A stretch of 64,000 nt of DNA from Raphanus sativus. Its lineage: Eukaryota; Streptophyta; Magnoliopsida; Brassicales; Brassicaceae. The position numbers and the translations under genes were made by a program. This document shows positions 30,944 to 43,097 of this stretch, in pieces. The DNA is taken from positions 16,639,792 to 16,703,791 of the forward strand of contig NC_079511.1 in NCBI RefSeq assembly GCF_000801105.2. Reading direction: 5' to 3'. The notes beneath the pieces were generated by a model, which saw only the letters and a program-made list of their open reading frames with translations, had not been told where the DNA came from and did no database searches. Position 1 is the first letter of the stretch, and every line of letters begins with the position of its first letter.

Positions 30944-31639
30944 GATATTCATATGATGTTATCTCCTCCACCTTGTTTCTCTAATGCCATCAATCTTCAT
31001 TTTTTCACTACAATCAATCTGAATTTGGTGTAAGTATTACCTCATTCTCTTTAATCATAGACACTTCAAAATTTGAACAATATATGCATATTGTGCTAGA
31101 TCCTTTGTTACAATTTATATTCTATATGCTCATGTAGAATGGAAATGCATGTTGCTTTCATTTCAAAATTTGGGTTTAGTTTAGAAAGATTGGGGTTGAC
31201 AATGAATTAGGGTTTATTTCTATATAGGGTTTGGTTAATGGTTAAGGTTTTGTTTATGAAGGATTTGGGTTGACTTTGGATTAGGGTTTATATTTTCGTG
31301 TAGGGTTTAGTGATTAGTTGATAGATTTTAGTTTATGTACGACTGAGATTGGCATTGGGCAAGCATTACCACCTTTCATGAAGGCATAGCCATATTAACA
31401 TTTGAGAAATATGTTAAATGATCTTTAGATTGCAACTATATTTTGACATTTTATTTTATATGTCTCTTGTAGAATGATAATGCATTTTACTGGTATTTTA
31501 AAATTTAGTTTAATTTATGGAAAATTAAAGTTGCCATTTGATTATGGTTTATATTTCGGGTATTTTGTTAAAGTACATACCACGATTCTATTATATATTG
31601 CTCATGTAGAATGAAAATTAGACTTCTTTGCATTATAAA
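30944..31639. other. AT-rich intergenic DNA
   Basis: No gene seen. Imperfect repeats of GGGTTTA/TTAGGGTTTA phrases occur around 31170-31330. Confidence 0.5.
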
Positions 31640-33117
31640 CTAGATTCAATCTCCGCGTTACGCGCAGATAAGTGTTGAAATTGTTAATTTTTAACTGGGA
31701 TTAGATTATTATATTTCCCACAATTAGATGAAATCTGATAGTTATTAAGTGCGGTAACTAATAAAAAGAGTAAAATGGTTGTTCATAGTAACATAAATAA
31801 TGTAAAAAAGACTTCAATTATCCTGAAGAATAAAGTCTGTGATGTAGTCCATAATAAAATAGCTTGAAATGGACAAAAATTAAGTCAGTTAACTTTATTT
31901 AAATGGATACGAAACAGTTGTTGTCTGAGGTTAAATATACATACTTGATATAGTTGAATAAGAACTCTTTGTATGTCTTCAAATAAATGCCCCATTGTGC
32001 TTTATAAATCTGTTGGATTTTTCATTTTTATGAGAAGACATTTAGATATTGTTGGAATTAAAGCATTATAATTTAAATTATAATATCTGTGTGGGATAGA
32101 AGATCTTTGAAGATCTCTTTGTAGACAATGTTTTTCACCTTGATCTGGTGTGAATCTTTGCCTTTAATGATAGTTAATCCCGCTTTGTTTGTGACACTTG
32201 AGAGAGCGACATAAAGTTGACCATGAGAGAACACAGGTTTAAGAAGATACAAGGTGACCTCTTTTAAACTCTGGCCTTGACTTTTGTTGATTGTCATTGC
32301 ATAACACAATCTGATAGGGAATTGCCGTCGGCGTAAAGTGAACGGTAGTTTTGTTTCATCATGCAAGAGAACAATCCTTGGGATCAAAACTTCTTTTCCG
32401 ATGTGTGATAATTACTGCCTTCAGGAGGCGATCGCCTACGTAAGTTAGAATCATACTGGTACCATTGCATAAATCCCTTTCTTTGATTTATGTTTCGTAG
32501 AAGCATAACTGGAGCACCAACTTTGAGAGTGAGCTTATGCGATGGCAGCCCTGCATATTCAAATGAATTGAGGTACTCAACAGCATATAGTGTATCATTC
32601 TGATCTTATCGAGTATCTGATATCTCAAAGCTATCAGAGCTAAAGTAATCTCTTGAAACCCCGTCAGTTTGTGAGATGGTATAAGTATTGATCTCATCAA
32701 CGGTTTCATTACGGAGGGTGAGTATAGCTTTATCAGTGTATGAGCTTTGAGAGGTTGTTAGCTTGGTAACATCTCCATACGCAGCTTCAACAACTTCTTT
32801 TAATGAACCAACATCAATGTCTTGGATCAATGATCTATCGACATCTATCATTTGTTCATTGTAGTCGTCATAATCATCATATGAATCTAGTTGAGAGCGA
32901 CCTTCTCCAACCTCAAGGAGCCAATTCGAGAACTCTTTTTCATCCTGATTGACTCTCATATTTGTTTTTAAAGAGAACTTGTGGCAGATATGCCATAGGT
33001 ATGAGTGACTTATCGAAGCTAAGACAGTATCAGCTCTACTTCCTTGTGGAATTACTGGTAATATTTGCCTAAAATCCCCACCTAACAGAACTGTCTTACC
33101 GCCAAAAGTCTAATCCT
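31640..33117 (-). mobile_element. Helitron 3' part with helicase remnant
   Basis: On the minus strand the element ends CTAG at 31643-31640 followed by T. A GC-rich hairpin about 11 bp inside (CTGCGCGTAACGCGGAG) precedes it, which is the Helitron 3' signature. Upstream lies the C-terminal half of the Helitron PIF1-type helicase. No Rep domain, no N-terminal ATPase motif and no 5' TC terminus were found, so the element is truncated at about 33117. Confidence 0.8.
32073..33117 (-). pseudogene. Helitron helicase (PIF1-like), C-terminal half
   Basis: In autonomous Helitrons the Rep-helicase nicks and unwinds DNA for rolling-circle transposition. Motifs visible in order: [19 protein letters not shown] (about 33110-33050), [33 protein letters not shown] and RLCYAMTINKSQGQSL (near 32310). 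The last segment, PVFSHGQLYVALS, is motif VI-like. Frames change near 32600 and again near 32480-32400, so it is a decayed pseudogene. Upstream sequence is unrelated. Confidence 0.85.
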
Positions 33118-34861
33118 TTGCGATAGGATTTTTTTAGACATTGTATCTTTCGACGTCAATATATATTTGTAAGAAAATATGAAACATAAAAACAGATGCT
33201 GTTTCGGGGAAAAAAAAGAATTAGAAAAATAAAAGCAGCAGTTGGTATACTTAAAGAATTAACTTATTATATAGTAAGAAGCTTACTCCATCAAATAGTA
33301 TTTTTTTTGTTTTTGTTTTATGGCTTTTCGGCTCCACTTGTGTTCGTGTTTTATGATTTAGTGTTTTCTGTGTAAACTCATATAATATTTATATCCTGAA
33401 GATATTATGTTGACATCTTGTGTGTTTTGTAGTGCCAAACTAATTAGAAATTAATAATGTTCTTATGTTAATATATATGAAAGAGTGTATTTGTCGAAAA
33501 AAAGAAAACTTTATTTGTGTAGTGATTAAAATCTGATTATGGTGACTGAGTTCCAGAAAGGTTTACAGCTGAACTATCCGGAGATATACAGCTATGCATG
33601 TCCGCATGGTTCGCATGCACTTCTTTGCATGAATATATCTAAATTAAGTCATGCAGGTTAAAAACAAACGCGTACTTTTATTACAGCCAAATCTACATAA
33701 ACAGTAATATTAAGATCTATGGAGTTTATTAATATAAAAGAGGCTGTTAGGATTTTCAATCTCGTTTAGGTGCTTAAGATATGAACTTTGATGTTATGAT
33801 TTTGAAATAAATTAATAAAAACAGATGAAAACTGATAACCAAGATACCTCTCAGTGGAATCTGTCTCCCGTAACTTATCTCCTGTAACTTTCACTATCAA
33901 AACAGGTTTCTCACAAAAAATATAGAAATCACGAAAGACCAAGGCAAAAACTCTCTTCATTGCAATCTCTTGATCTCTCTTTGTTCTTTTATTGGATGAT
34001 CCAGTCTCGGTAGAGAGCATGCATATATATATACAAAACAGTGTCATGTATTCGTAATAAAATAAAGATATTGTCTAATGCTATTTTCTTTAATTGTTGG
34101 ATGTATGTATTTGTAGGGCAGCATTCGAAAATACGGAAGTCCTTAACTACACTTACTGGATACTTTCTTGCTTATAAACTTGAAATGGACCAAAAGAGAA
34201 TACTAAAAGGTGAGCCTATATTGACATTCAACACCTTAGGCCTAAGCTCTTAATCTTCTCATCTTCTACGTCGAAGACCAACAACGACGACTTCTCCTCC
34301 TCTTTCATTTAAGAAACTATTTTTAAATCAACAACGATGGAGTAAGATGGTGATCTTTCCCACCAGTGTTCTGAAGACGCTCAAGGCTTGTGTACAGCTG
34401 CTAAACTTCAGTTTTTTCCGCTCCAATTTTTGATTCTCAGTGAAACCGGCCAACAACCTGGTCTTGTCACTGAAAGACACAAATAGGAGCAGCATACACA
34501 TCTTTTGATTTGTACACAATGTCAAGCGGGAGATTATCTTCCAATAGCTATCTTAAAGTGAAAATGGAAAACAATTTCAGAGAAAATGGAAAATGTAAGC
34601 ATTTGGAATATTTATGGATCCAAGCTGAAAAAGAGGGGAATGTACCTTGTCACCAAAGAGTTTCAGATCAGCTGTGGCTTTATTATCTCGAATACCAATG
34701 AAGACTTCAAATTGAACCTGCAATGAAAAATAAATACAGATTAGAGAGAAATATCATGCAAAGAATCTACCGTATATTTAAATCCAAACTGTTAATGTAC
34801 AAATGTCACGCTAAATGCAAAGATTGTGAGTAAAATTGCATAAGTAGAACACTACTAATGA
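33118..34861. other. AT-rich DNA with possible decayed exon pieces
   Basis: On the minus strand a piece near 34720-34645 reads FEVFIGIRDNKATADLKLFG and is preceded by a TGCAG acceptor and followed by GTACAT. Another near 34490-34330 reads DKTRLLAGFTENQKLERKK. A third at 34047-33766 is an open frame of 93 aa. They could be exons of one decayed or captured gene; I do not recognise it. The rest is AT-rich. Confidence 0.35.
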
Positions 34862-34994
34862 AAAATTTTAGGACTTTATTCTAGATTGCCACACTCACTC
34901 CCATCTTCATTCTAATTTAACCCACCAATAAAAAAGAATATTATTTTAATCATATTTTAATCAAAAACATGGTAAAAAACGAAACTACCCTTAA

Positions 34995-35330
34995 TGAAAT
35001 CTAATATTTACATATCCAACCTGCTAATATTTGATCCGACCCACACGACCCGGGATCCATGGTTTCGACCCGCGTGTCTCTCTCTCAAACTCTCTCACTC
35101 CCATCTCTCATTTCCCCCAAATCGAAAGCAAATCAATCCCTTTTCAAACCCTAGAACCCGACGAACTCGAGGCAGCGACGAAATCCACTGAAACACACCG
35201 ATATCCACCGGGTCTTCTGGTGTCCATCATCAGAACCACCACCACCTCCTTCATCCAACATCGTCTCCGGAGATCTTCTCCTCTTGTTCTCTTTCAAAAC
35301 ACATCGTCAGCGTTAAAAAGGTAACACCTT
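34995..35330 (+). other. Probable 5' UTR / promoter region of the DUF1985 gene
   Basis: GC-richer DNA with CTCTCTCAAACTCTCTC pyrimidine tracts, typical of a plant leader. A donor-like AAAAAGGTAACA ends it near 35321, and an acceptor-like GTTATAG lies just before the coding start at 35978. The frame through it (Ser/Thr/Arg-rich) is probably not translated. Confidence 0.35.
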
Positions 35331-37633
35331 TTTACAAACTTTTTTCATAGATTCGAATGGGTTTTGATGTGGGTTTGATTGGAGTATACGATGTGTGGTT
35401 GTTTGGCTCGATTTTGAGTCTTAAATTTTAGTTTTGAACAGGTGAGTCATCAAACATTTTGAATCTGAATATTTTTTATTTAAATAATTATTTTGTTGAA
35501 ACGATTTAGTATTGGTAAAATTGTGTTATCTTTGTGTAATTAAATTGAAAACCTAGTATTAAAAATGTTAAATAAAGGGATTGAAAATGAAAAACATGCC
35601 ATCGATTTGGTTATGAAATTATAAAGAGCAAACGTTTGGTTTTGAAGTTATGGAGATGTCCTCAAATGTTTGGTTGTGAGATTAGTAGAGTGATGTTATT
35701 CAGAGTTGTCAATGATTTGGAATCATTGTTTTCGTGATTGAATGTTTGAGTGCTTGAATGTTTGGAAAAAATGATTTATTTTGTAGATATTGAATGGATT
35801 TGTTAGCTTTGGTAGTTATTGAATGTTTATTGTTTATGTAAATATTCAGGGGATGAAAATAATGAAATTTATTTGATACTCTATGTTGAGTGTTTCAGTT
35901 CTGATTGAATGTTGTTGTTATTGGATATCGAGAGGCTATATGATAATGACAAACAAAATGTTTTTTGTTATAGGATAATGACAGGCCAAAATCGTGGAGG
36001 AAAAAAGAAAACTAAGCAGAGAAAATCCACAAAAAGAAAAAGCTCTCCTGAGGAAGAGTATTATCTAGAAGACATAACTGGGAATGACCTTGATGATCAA
36101 GGTAATGAGTCTGTTCATCCGTCTGCACAAGAAAATGAGTCTGGTCATCCGCCTGCACACGAGATTCATACTGATCATCATTCTGCAACATCTCAGGTAT
36201 GCATTCTCAACATCTCATTCTGCAAAATTTATTTGGTTTTAGTAGTGTTGGTGCATTACTAATATTACTGGTTATACTAAGACAAATTAATTACTTAAGT
36301 GCTAACATAATTTGATGTAGTTTGCAGGAATGCCAACCATTGCCACCCGATGAGCTATACTTCAAGAACACATAATTCCCCAAGTCGTGTAAGATACAGA
36401 GCAAGTGCTCTGTGAGCTCCACGGTGGAGTTTTTGAAGGAGCTTAAGCCTGAGTTGGGGTGGTTCTAAAACCACCCTCAGTTCTGCCACGTTTTCCACAT
36501 GCCCGATGAACAAAACTTGAGGCTCTTGGGTATGTGGACGCTGCTACTGCGCACGATTCCCTTAGACGAGGGAGAGGATACAGCTTGGTTTGCAGTTAAT
36601 GGCGTGCCCATCCGGTATTCAATGAGAGAGCATGCACTCATCTCGGGGTTTGACTGCTGTGAGTACCCGAATAATTATGAGGAGTTGGGGAGCTTTGCCT
36701 TTGTAGATAGGCATTTTAACTCGCATAGGGAGATAACAATGGAATCTGTGAAGAAGAAGCTGTTGAGTATGCGTGCGTGTGGGGATCGACTCAGGATGGC
36801 GGTGCTCTACTTCCTAGGCATAGTTATCAGAGCGAAGGCAAGGTATAATGCCCCATTCGACTCTTTCATTTTAAGAGTCGTCAACGATGTGGAAATTTGC
36901 AAAAGCTTTCCTTGGGGTCGCTTGACGTTCGATGATGCCCTTGGATCCTTAAATCTCGTGATGAAGAAACTGAAAGGCAAAACCTAAAAGCAATGTCAAC
37001 TTCCCCGGGTTCATAGTTCCTTTTGCGGTAAATTATTGCTTTCTTCTGAAAAATTATTTATTGATTGTTCTGTTTGACGAGTCTGTGTTATTGCTATCTT
37101 TTTGACAAATTATTATTGTCATATGTTGTTTGTAGATCCTGGCATTTGAGTGTATCCCAGCTCTGAGTACAGAATTCAGAGAAGGTGTAGCTGGATGTAT
37201 GAGTAACTATCCGAGGATGTGCAAGAGGCGGTTCCAGAGTAACAGCATGAAGGGTTATCCACTTTCCGATTTGTATGACGCCATTGGAGAAACCAAGGTA
37301 TGTGTTTAGTTTTCTGGTTCCTACTGATTTTATTAATTGAGTGAATACTTTAGTGTTTGTAAAGTGAATTTTGTTGGTTTTATTTTCAGGTTATTACAAG
37401 TGTTCTGGTTCCTAGTGTCGATGAAGAACTCCTCTTAGCGCGCATACTGGAAGGAGAGCCAGATTATGAAAATGAGGAAGGAGTAAGAAATGCGTGGAGC
37501 ACATGGCTTACTGTTAAGGAGAAGCCTATCTTTTGGCAAGGATTATATGAGTTAGATGTGGTGCGAGGGAGTTTCCTAAGAAGAAAGGCAAAAGCAACGA
37601 AAATATAGAAGCATCCTCCTCCAGTCTTGGTGT

Positions 37634-40600
37634 CACTACAAGAAATATGCTCATTGTTAGCGCGAGTTATATGCTATGTTAGGGGTTTCATAGCATTTTC
37701 ATAAATGCTATGTATACGGCAGCAATCATAGATACCCCCTCTACGATAGCGTTTTTTTGGAATGCTACGAAATGTGCTTTTACGGTAGCAATACTTGACT
37801 GTTGTTATTAACTTAACAATAATACTATCTTCTCGTTATATATTGATTACCATTTATATTTTATGCTATGATAGGTCATTCTATAATAGGAATTGTATTG
37901 TGCTATTATATTTTTATTTATAAAATGCAGTAAAATTCAGAGTGCAAATTATAAATTTAAAATAATAATTATAATTGTAGTTATAAATAAAATAAATTTT
38001 ATTGATAAACTTAATTTTATTAACAAATTAATTTCTGTTTACAAAACTAAATCAGCATTAGACAATTATCTAAGTAAAACTGAGAAAAAAAAAACTAAAC
38101 AAAAACTAACTTCTTCTTTCTAGTTTAAGTCTTCAATAACAAGACTGGAGACTGTCTTCACTTTCTCTGTGGGTGGTTTTCTACGCCTATCACATCTTTC
38201 TTATGCATCTGCCATTAACATAAGCCTTTCACATACCAAGTCTAAATGCAGCATACATATCAGAAAAACACCAAATACGAAAGAGATTTGAGTTATAACC
38301 TACTATTCTTCCTGCCGTCGCGTCCTTTAAGATGAACACACAGAAGGTTTGGTCAGAATCTTACGTCAACAAGCTCAGCAAGATGAAACGCTAGAGCATA
38401 GGCCATCTCGGGTAAAACCTGCAAACATAGATAAAACATAAAGGAGCAGAACGATAGATGCTTAAGCTACAAAACACTACAATTCGATAACTACTTACTG
38501 CAGAACATCACTCATATGAAACCGAGTTCAGGTTATACAAAGTTTGGTAACTACTTACTTGTACTTGATTGCATTTATAACGGGGTGTACTAGCAGTCGA
38601 GCAATGATGAGCCAGCGTGGTATGAATTCTAGTTAGCTGAGCCTTGAGTTCTCTACGCTGAGGAAATGATGGCATGTTACATATTTTCACCTGAAGAAAC
38701 ACAATTAACGTTACACACCACCGAACCTGATTGTTGATGATGTTAGCTAAGATAAGATTAGACGTCTTCGCCTTCCAATCAGTAGGTTTACTGTGTATAC
38801 GAACCTGCCAAGTGGTGTAAACGCAGACAGTGTGAACCACAAGAAATATTAAGTGTCAGAAAGTGTAACACTATTAGAAACTATGTATTGATACTGTTAA
38901 GGCAATGAAGACAACTATTTAATTTGCATGATTAAAAAGAATCAAAAGCAAATTCAGCAAATAAAAAGGTTGCCATACTTCACATAACAGAAAACCGCAA
39001 CATAAGTGCAAGAAAACGTGAAAATACCCATAAAGAACTCAAACGTGAAACATACCAGAACGGGCTCTGTTTTGGCTTGTTGTTCACAAAGTTGTACATG
39101 TACTTCTTAAATGATCAACATTGAACTATAGTCTGGATGAAGTTAGGGAGTTAACAACCAGAAAGGCTTTTAATATAGATTCAGAAGGGTCTGAGGTTTG
39201 TATTACCTTGCAAACATAGAGTGAGTTAACGAGGATTGACTTCTGATAGAAAGGAAACGGCAGCCACGGCTACCTTCTTCTTGTTCAGTTCTGAAACAAG
39301 AACTGGATCAAAGTTCATGAACATTTTGCTGTTTAACAAAAAAATCTGAGATTATAGCTCATACAAAACTCTTGACGTCAGATTTTATACTACGATATTA
39401 CTTAGAATATTGGTCCGAGAGAGCTCAAATAGAGCAGCAGATAAAAGGATAGTAGTTGACGACGCCACGTACTTGTCGTCATGGACAGGAACTCCCCATT
39501 CTTCGTCCTGAAAAGAAACACAACACAGGTTTTTGCAAGAACGAAAGAAAAAAATAACAATATTATTAGCCTACTACCAGAGAAGCAAAGAGAAATATAT
39601 GACACATGGAGAGTATCATAGCCTCCTGGCATGAAACTTTTAAAGTAGCATAATGAAGATACACATCACAGAGTGATACAACCATGTTCGTAGAATTCAA
39701 TAACTAGAGTAAGTCTACAACTTTCTAGGTGTTGGTTTAACCCCAACGAGACATTTAAACTCTGCAACCTGCAGCATAAATGGTTAATAAAATCATAAGA
39801 ACCTTACTTTGATGTACAAACCCTTTTCAGTCTTAAGCTCAAGTGGCTGAAACTCTTTAGACAAAGTACTCAAAGGAAGGCAAGAGTTTAAGCAAACCAT
39901 ACACAAAATGAACAACCAAAGGTATCAAAAGACAATAAGCATATCAAATAAAGAAGAAAGTTGATACCTTTAGCAGAAGAACCTTGAATCAGGTCATCAG
40001 ATTCTTAAAGGAGACGAGGGGAGAGGAGCGATTGTGACGAGGAGATTACAGCAACATCAACACCACCACCACTCACAAGAGCCTGATCGTAACTATTGAA
40101 ATTACGGCAAAATTGACACACAAAGTAGATCAGGATGGAGAAATGGAAGAAGCTAGACTTGAACAGAGGGAGATAGAGAGAGATAGAGAGAGACAGATTA
40201 CGATAGGAGGCGATTAGGTGGAGAGGAACGGTTGTGATGAGGAGGAGACAAGGTGGACGGGGACAAGGGGGAGATGGCTGGCCTATTGGAGAGGACGGTG
40301 GTGATGGTCGTAGATCTGGTGCCGTCTTGAACTCTGTGACAAACCCTCACTCCAGCCACCAGGGATTTCAAGCCCCAACCCAGAACTACGGCGAGACAAT
40401 CCCAAATCATCTGGTTTCTTCCTCAATCCGCCCAACTCAGCTTGGATCGGTTCACAACTTTGGTCATCCTCCTCTTGTCAATCTCATTATTATGGGGGCT
40501 GTGGAGGAGAAAAGAAAGAGATAGAGTACGGTGTTTGATAGGGTTTCTTTCTGTTTTGAGAGAAGAGTGAGATTTTTTTTTCTATAGTCTATTGAACACT

Positions 40601-40837
40601 AAATTTTGCCAAGTTAAATATCGAAAGTGTTATCATACCGAGGGAAAAATTATCTATTTGGCCCTTACCTTATTTTTGTTGGAGTATTGGCGGAATTAGT
40701 TCCCGCTTGCCCAAAACTCTTTCATAGCATTTATCGAATGTTGTTATATAACACGGAAATTTTAAACTCATTTACGATAGCAGTTCAGTAAAACGAGCTA
40801 TAACAATGTGCTATCAATGTGGATTTTTTTTGTAGTG
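37634..40837. mobile_element. Non-autonomous CACTA (En/Spm) element inserted in a DUF1985 exon
   Basis: Intact termini CACTACAAGAAATATG and TTTTTTTTGTAGTG, with the 3-bp TSD TGT at 37631-37633 and 40838-40840. Removing the element and one TGT rejoins a continuous reading of the host exon. The 3.2-kb interior has no transposase; it holds short frames only and a GA-rich stretch near 40160-40195. It is the same family as 27987-30248, with matching subterminal repeats; this copy has the better ends and is probably younger. Confidence 0.9.
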
Positions 40838-41185
40838 TGTGGAAGACCTTCTGAAAGGATTTGAAGAGAGGTTGATGGGTGGTTTGAGTGAAGTATGTTT
40901 GACGGTGAAGAAAATGGACAAGAGGCTTGGTAGAATGGAAAAGAGCCACGAAATTTTGAAAAAGAGGGTTAAGAAGATGAAAGTGGAGAAGAGGCTCACG
41001 TCCATTGAAGAATACCAGCATAGGTTACTAAGGAGGACCAAGAAGCAGAAGATATTGGAAGAGAGGCTTGATGGCATTGAGAAAGAAATGAAGAGGAAGA
41101 AGAACGAGAACAGTGATCGGTTTGAGTACCAAACCATGGATTTTGACTGGAATATGGGCCGCTTTGACAAAGCTGAAAAAGAGGC

Positions 41186-41251
41186 TCAGAAGAAGGATAA
41201 AGGTTCTGAGGAAGAGGCTCAGAAGAAGGATAAAGGTTCTGAGGAAGAGGC
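41186..41251 (+). repeat. 33-bp tandem repeat, two units, in the acidic tail
   Basis: GAGGCTCAGAAGAAGG... is repeated in frame, encoding EAQKKDKGSEE twice. Confidence 0.85.
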
Positions 41252-41699
41252 TGACGAGACTGAGAAAGAGGATGGAAAGAATGAGAAAGACGATGACGAG
41301 AATGAGATAGAAGAAGACAAAACAATAGAGGTGGAAGAGGCTCGGGTTGATGAAAAAAATACAGAGGTGGAAGAGACTCTGGTTGATGCAGAAGCTGGTG
41401 AAGGCACAGAGGTAGAAGAAGAGGCCCGGGTTGATGCTGAAGAAGACACAGAGGTGGAAGAATAGGTTCGGGAGCCGGAGAAGGAGTCTGAAAAGGAGGA
41501 TGAGAAGGAACATGAGAAGGAAACTCCTACACCACCACGTGGTAGAACTAAGGCAGCAGCCGCGAGGAGAGCATCATACATGGGGACATGACGTATGATG
41601 AGGAGATGTTCTCTATTGTGGGATGATGAGGCTCTTAAATACACAGAGGAAGAGAAACAAGGGTGGACTCTTACAGTTTACAAGAGCAATGATGGAGCT

Positions 41700-42011
41700 T
41701 CTGCGGATGAGGGAGCTCCTGCTGTGGAGCAGATGGATGAGGGAGCTCCAGAAGTTGCTGTTGATGAGATGAATGAGAGAGCTCCTGCTCCTGCTGTGGA
41801 TGAGACGGATGAGAGAGCTCCTGCTGTGGAGCAGACGGATGAGGGAGCTCCGGAAGTTGCTGTTGATGAGATGAATGAGAGAGCTCCTGCTCCTGCTGTG
41901 GATGAGAGAGCTCCTGCTGTGGAGCAGACGGATGAGGGAGCTCCTGCTCCTGCTGTGGAAGAGACGGATGAGAGAGCTCATGTTGTGGAGCAGACGGATG
42001 AGGGAGCTCCT
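41700..42011 (+). repeat. In-frame tandem repeat array (GGAGCTCCTGCTGTGGA units)
   Basis: About ten imperfect units built on GA(T)GA-x-AGAGCTCCTGCT encode alternating DEGAPAVEQ, DERAPAPAVDE and DEGAPEVAVDE. A higher-order duplication is visible (41720-41815 against 41825-41910). The unit number is likely variable between alleles. Confidence 0.85.
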
Positions 42012-42182
42012 GCTCATAGCCTGAGGGGTAGACCAAGAAAGTCTACTGACCCAAAGAAGTTCACAACGCCAGAACAGACAACAAGGGTACCTACACGATC
42101 ACGGTGGGTTTCCTCTCCTTTCACTGAAGCTGACATCGATGAGATTGAAGGGCGCAAGAAGAAGCCTAGAACTGAGGCTTAG

Positions 42183-43097
42183 TGATGCTATGTAGAATTT
42201 TATGTTTAATATTTATCTCAGCTTTGTATGAATTTATGTAGGATGCTATGTTTTTTTGTATTTTTGGATGGTATCTCGGCTTGAATGATATTATGTAGGA
42301 TGCTTTGTGTTGTTGTGATTGTCTTGAATCAGGTTCGGTCTAATTGAAGATAAGGCAATCCATGTCCTAAGAAAGCAAATTTATACTACTAGGCTTATTA
42401 GTATTACTAAGACAAAAACATAAAAAACTAAAATCTTAGACAATGTCTAAAACGTGTAAAACAATGTCTAAAACGTGTAAAACAATGTCCACACATGTCT
42501 AAAATGTGCAAAAGATATTATTAAAGTAATATTTATCTTACTCATAGTAGTACTCAAGCTAGTAGTAATATTTCATTCTTCATAGTAATACTTTTGCAGA
42601 TTATAGCATTTTTCTAGTAATACAACATCATTAAATTAAATTAATTAGTAATACCAATTTATTTAGACATTTTCAGACTGTATATAGCACATTGGCAGGA
42701 ATTATTTTTTCAAAATATGTGTTTTCTGAAATTCATCTCATTATGGTCTTCCCATCAAGACATTAACAAGGAAGCATAAGGATGTTTTCTATTGAAATGA
42801 GAATTTTTTTACCAACTTGAGATTTTTAGAGTATTTTATGTCTATCCTGAAAAATAAACACATGCATGGACATATAATCACGTATTATACGAGATGCATC
42901 TTTTAAAAATAAATATTAAGAAGAAAATTAAGGTTTTTAGAAACATGCATAACAAATAATAATATAGAGTAATTTTTGGTAGTTCGGGGTAGTACGAAGT
43001 AGTTCCTAGTAACCCATACTACACATAGTAGTTCCAGTAGTACTAGTAGTTCCATATTACACATATTAGACATAGTTCAAATCACAAGAGTCTCATG
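42183..43097. other. Spacer between the convergent MULE genes
   Basis: AT-rich and non-coding. Contains a short tandem repeat (ACAATGTCTAAAACGTGTAAA, about three units near 42440-42505) and dispersed TAGTAATAC/TAGTTCC words on both sides. Confidence 0.6.

Larger units (their letters stand above)
35978..42182 (+). pseudogene. DUF1985-domain gene carried by the MULE, with acidic repeats and AT-hook-like end, broken
   Basis: Exon 1 is 35978-36196 (basic, then acidic). Exon 2, from 36328 to about 37027, contains the DUF1985 domain (LLGMWTLLLRTIPLDEGEDT, YSMREHALISGFDC, FLGIVIRAKARYN). Further exons are about 37138-37297 (MSNYPRMCKRRFQSNSMKGY) and from about 37390 to the CACTA insertion at 37634. 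The coding continues at 40838 with a coiled coil, an acidic Glu/Asp/Lys tail to 41465, and a repeat domain at 41595-42182. In-frame TAA codons at 36373 and 36466, a shift near 36985, and stops at 41463 and 41589 show decay. The repeat domain has about eight copies of (D/E)-x-APAV/APEV units ending in LRGRPRKS (AT-hook-like) and RKKKPR. No Ulp1 protease catalytic region is seen. DUF1985 function is unknown. Confidence 0.75.

Noticed and set aside
41028..41644. Long minus-strand frames opposite the acidic tail
   Set aside because: Ser- and Leu-rich mirror images of the Glu/Lys codons of the plus-strand DUF1985 gene.
41613..42036. Minus-strand frames of 121-134 aa over the repeat array
   Set aside because: Generated by the GGAGCTC repeat, which is open in several frames. 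The plus-strand frame has the gene context and the AT-hook.
40839..42182. Ulp1-type cysteine peptidase downstream of DUF1985
   Set aside because: No His-Asp-Gln-Cys arrangement or recognisable ULP motif in any plus-strand frame. The region is coiled coil and repeats.
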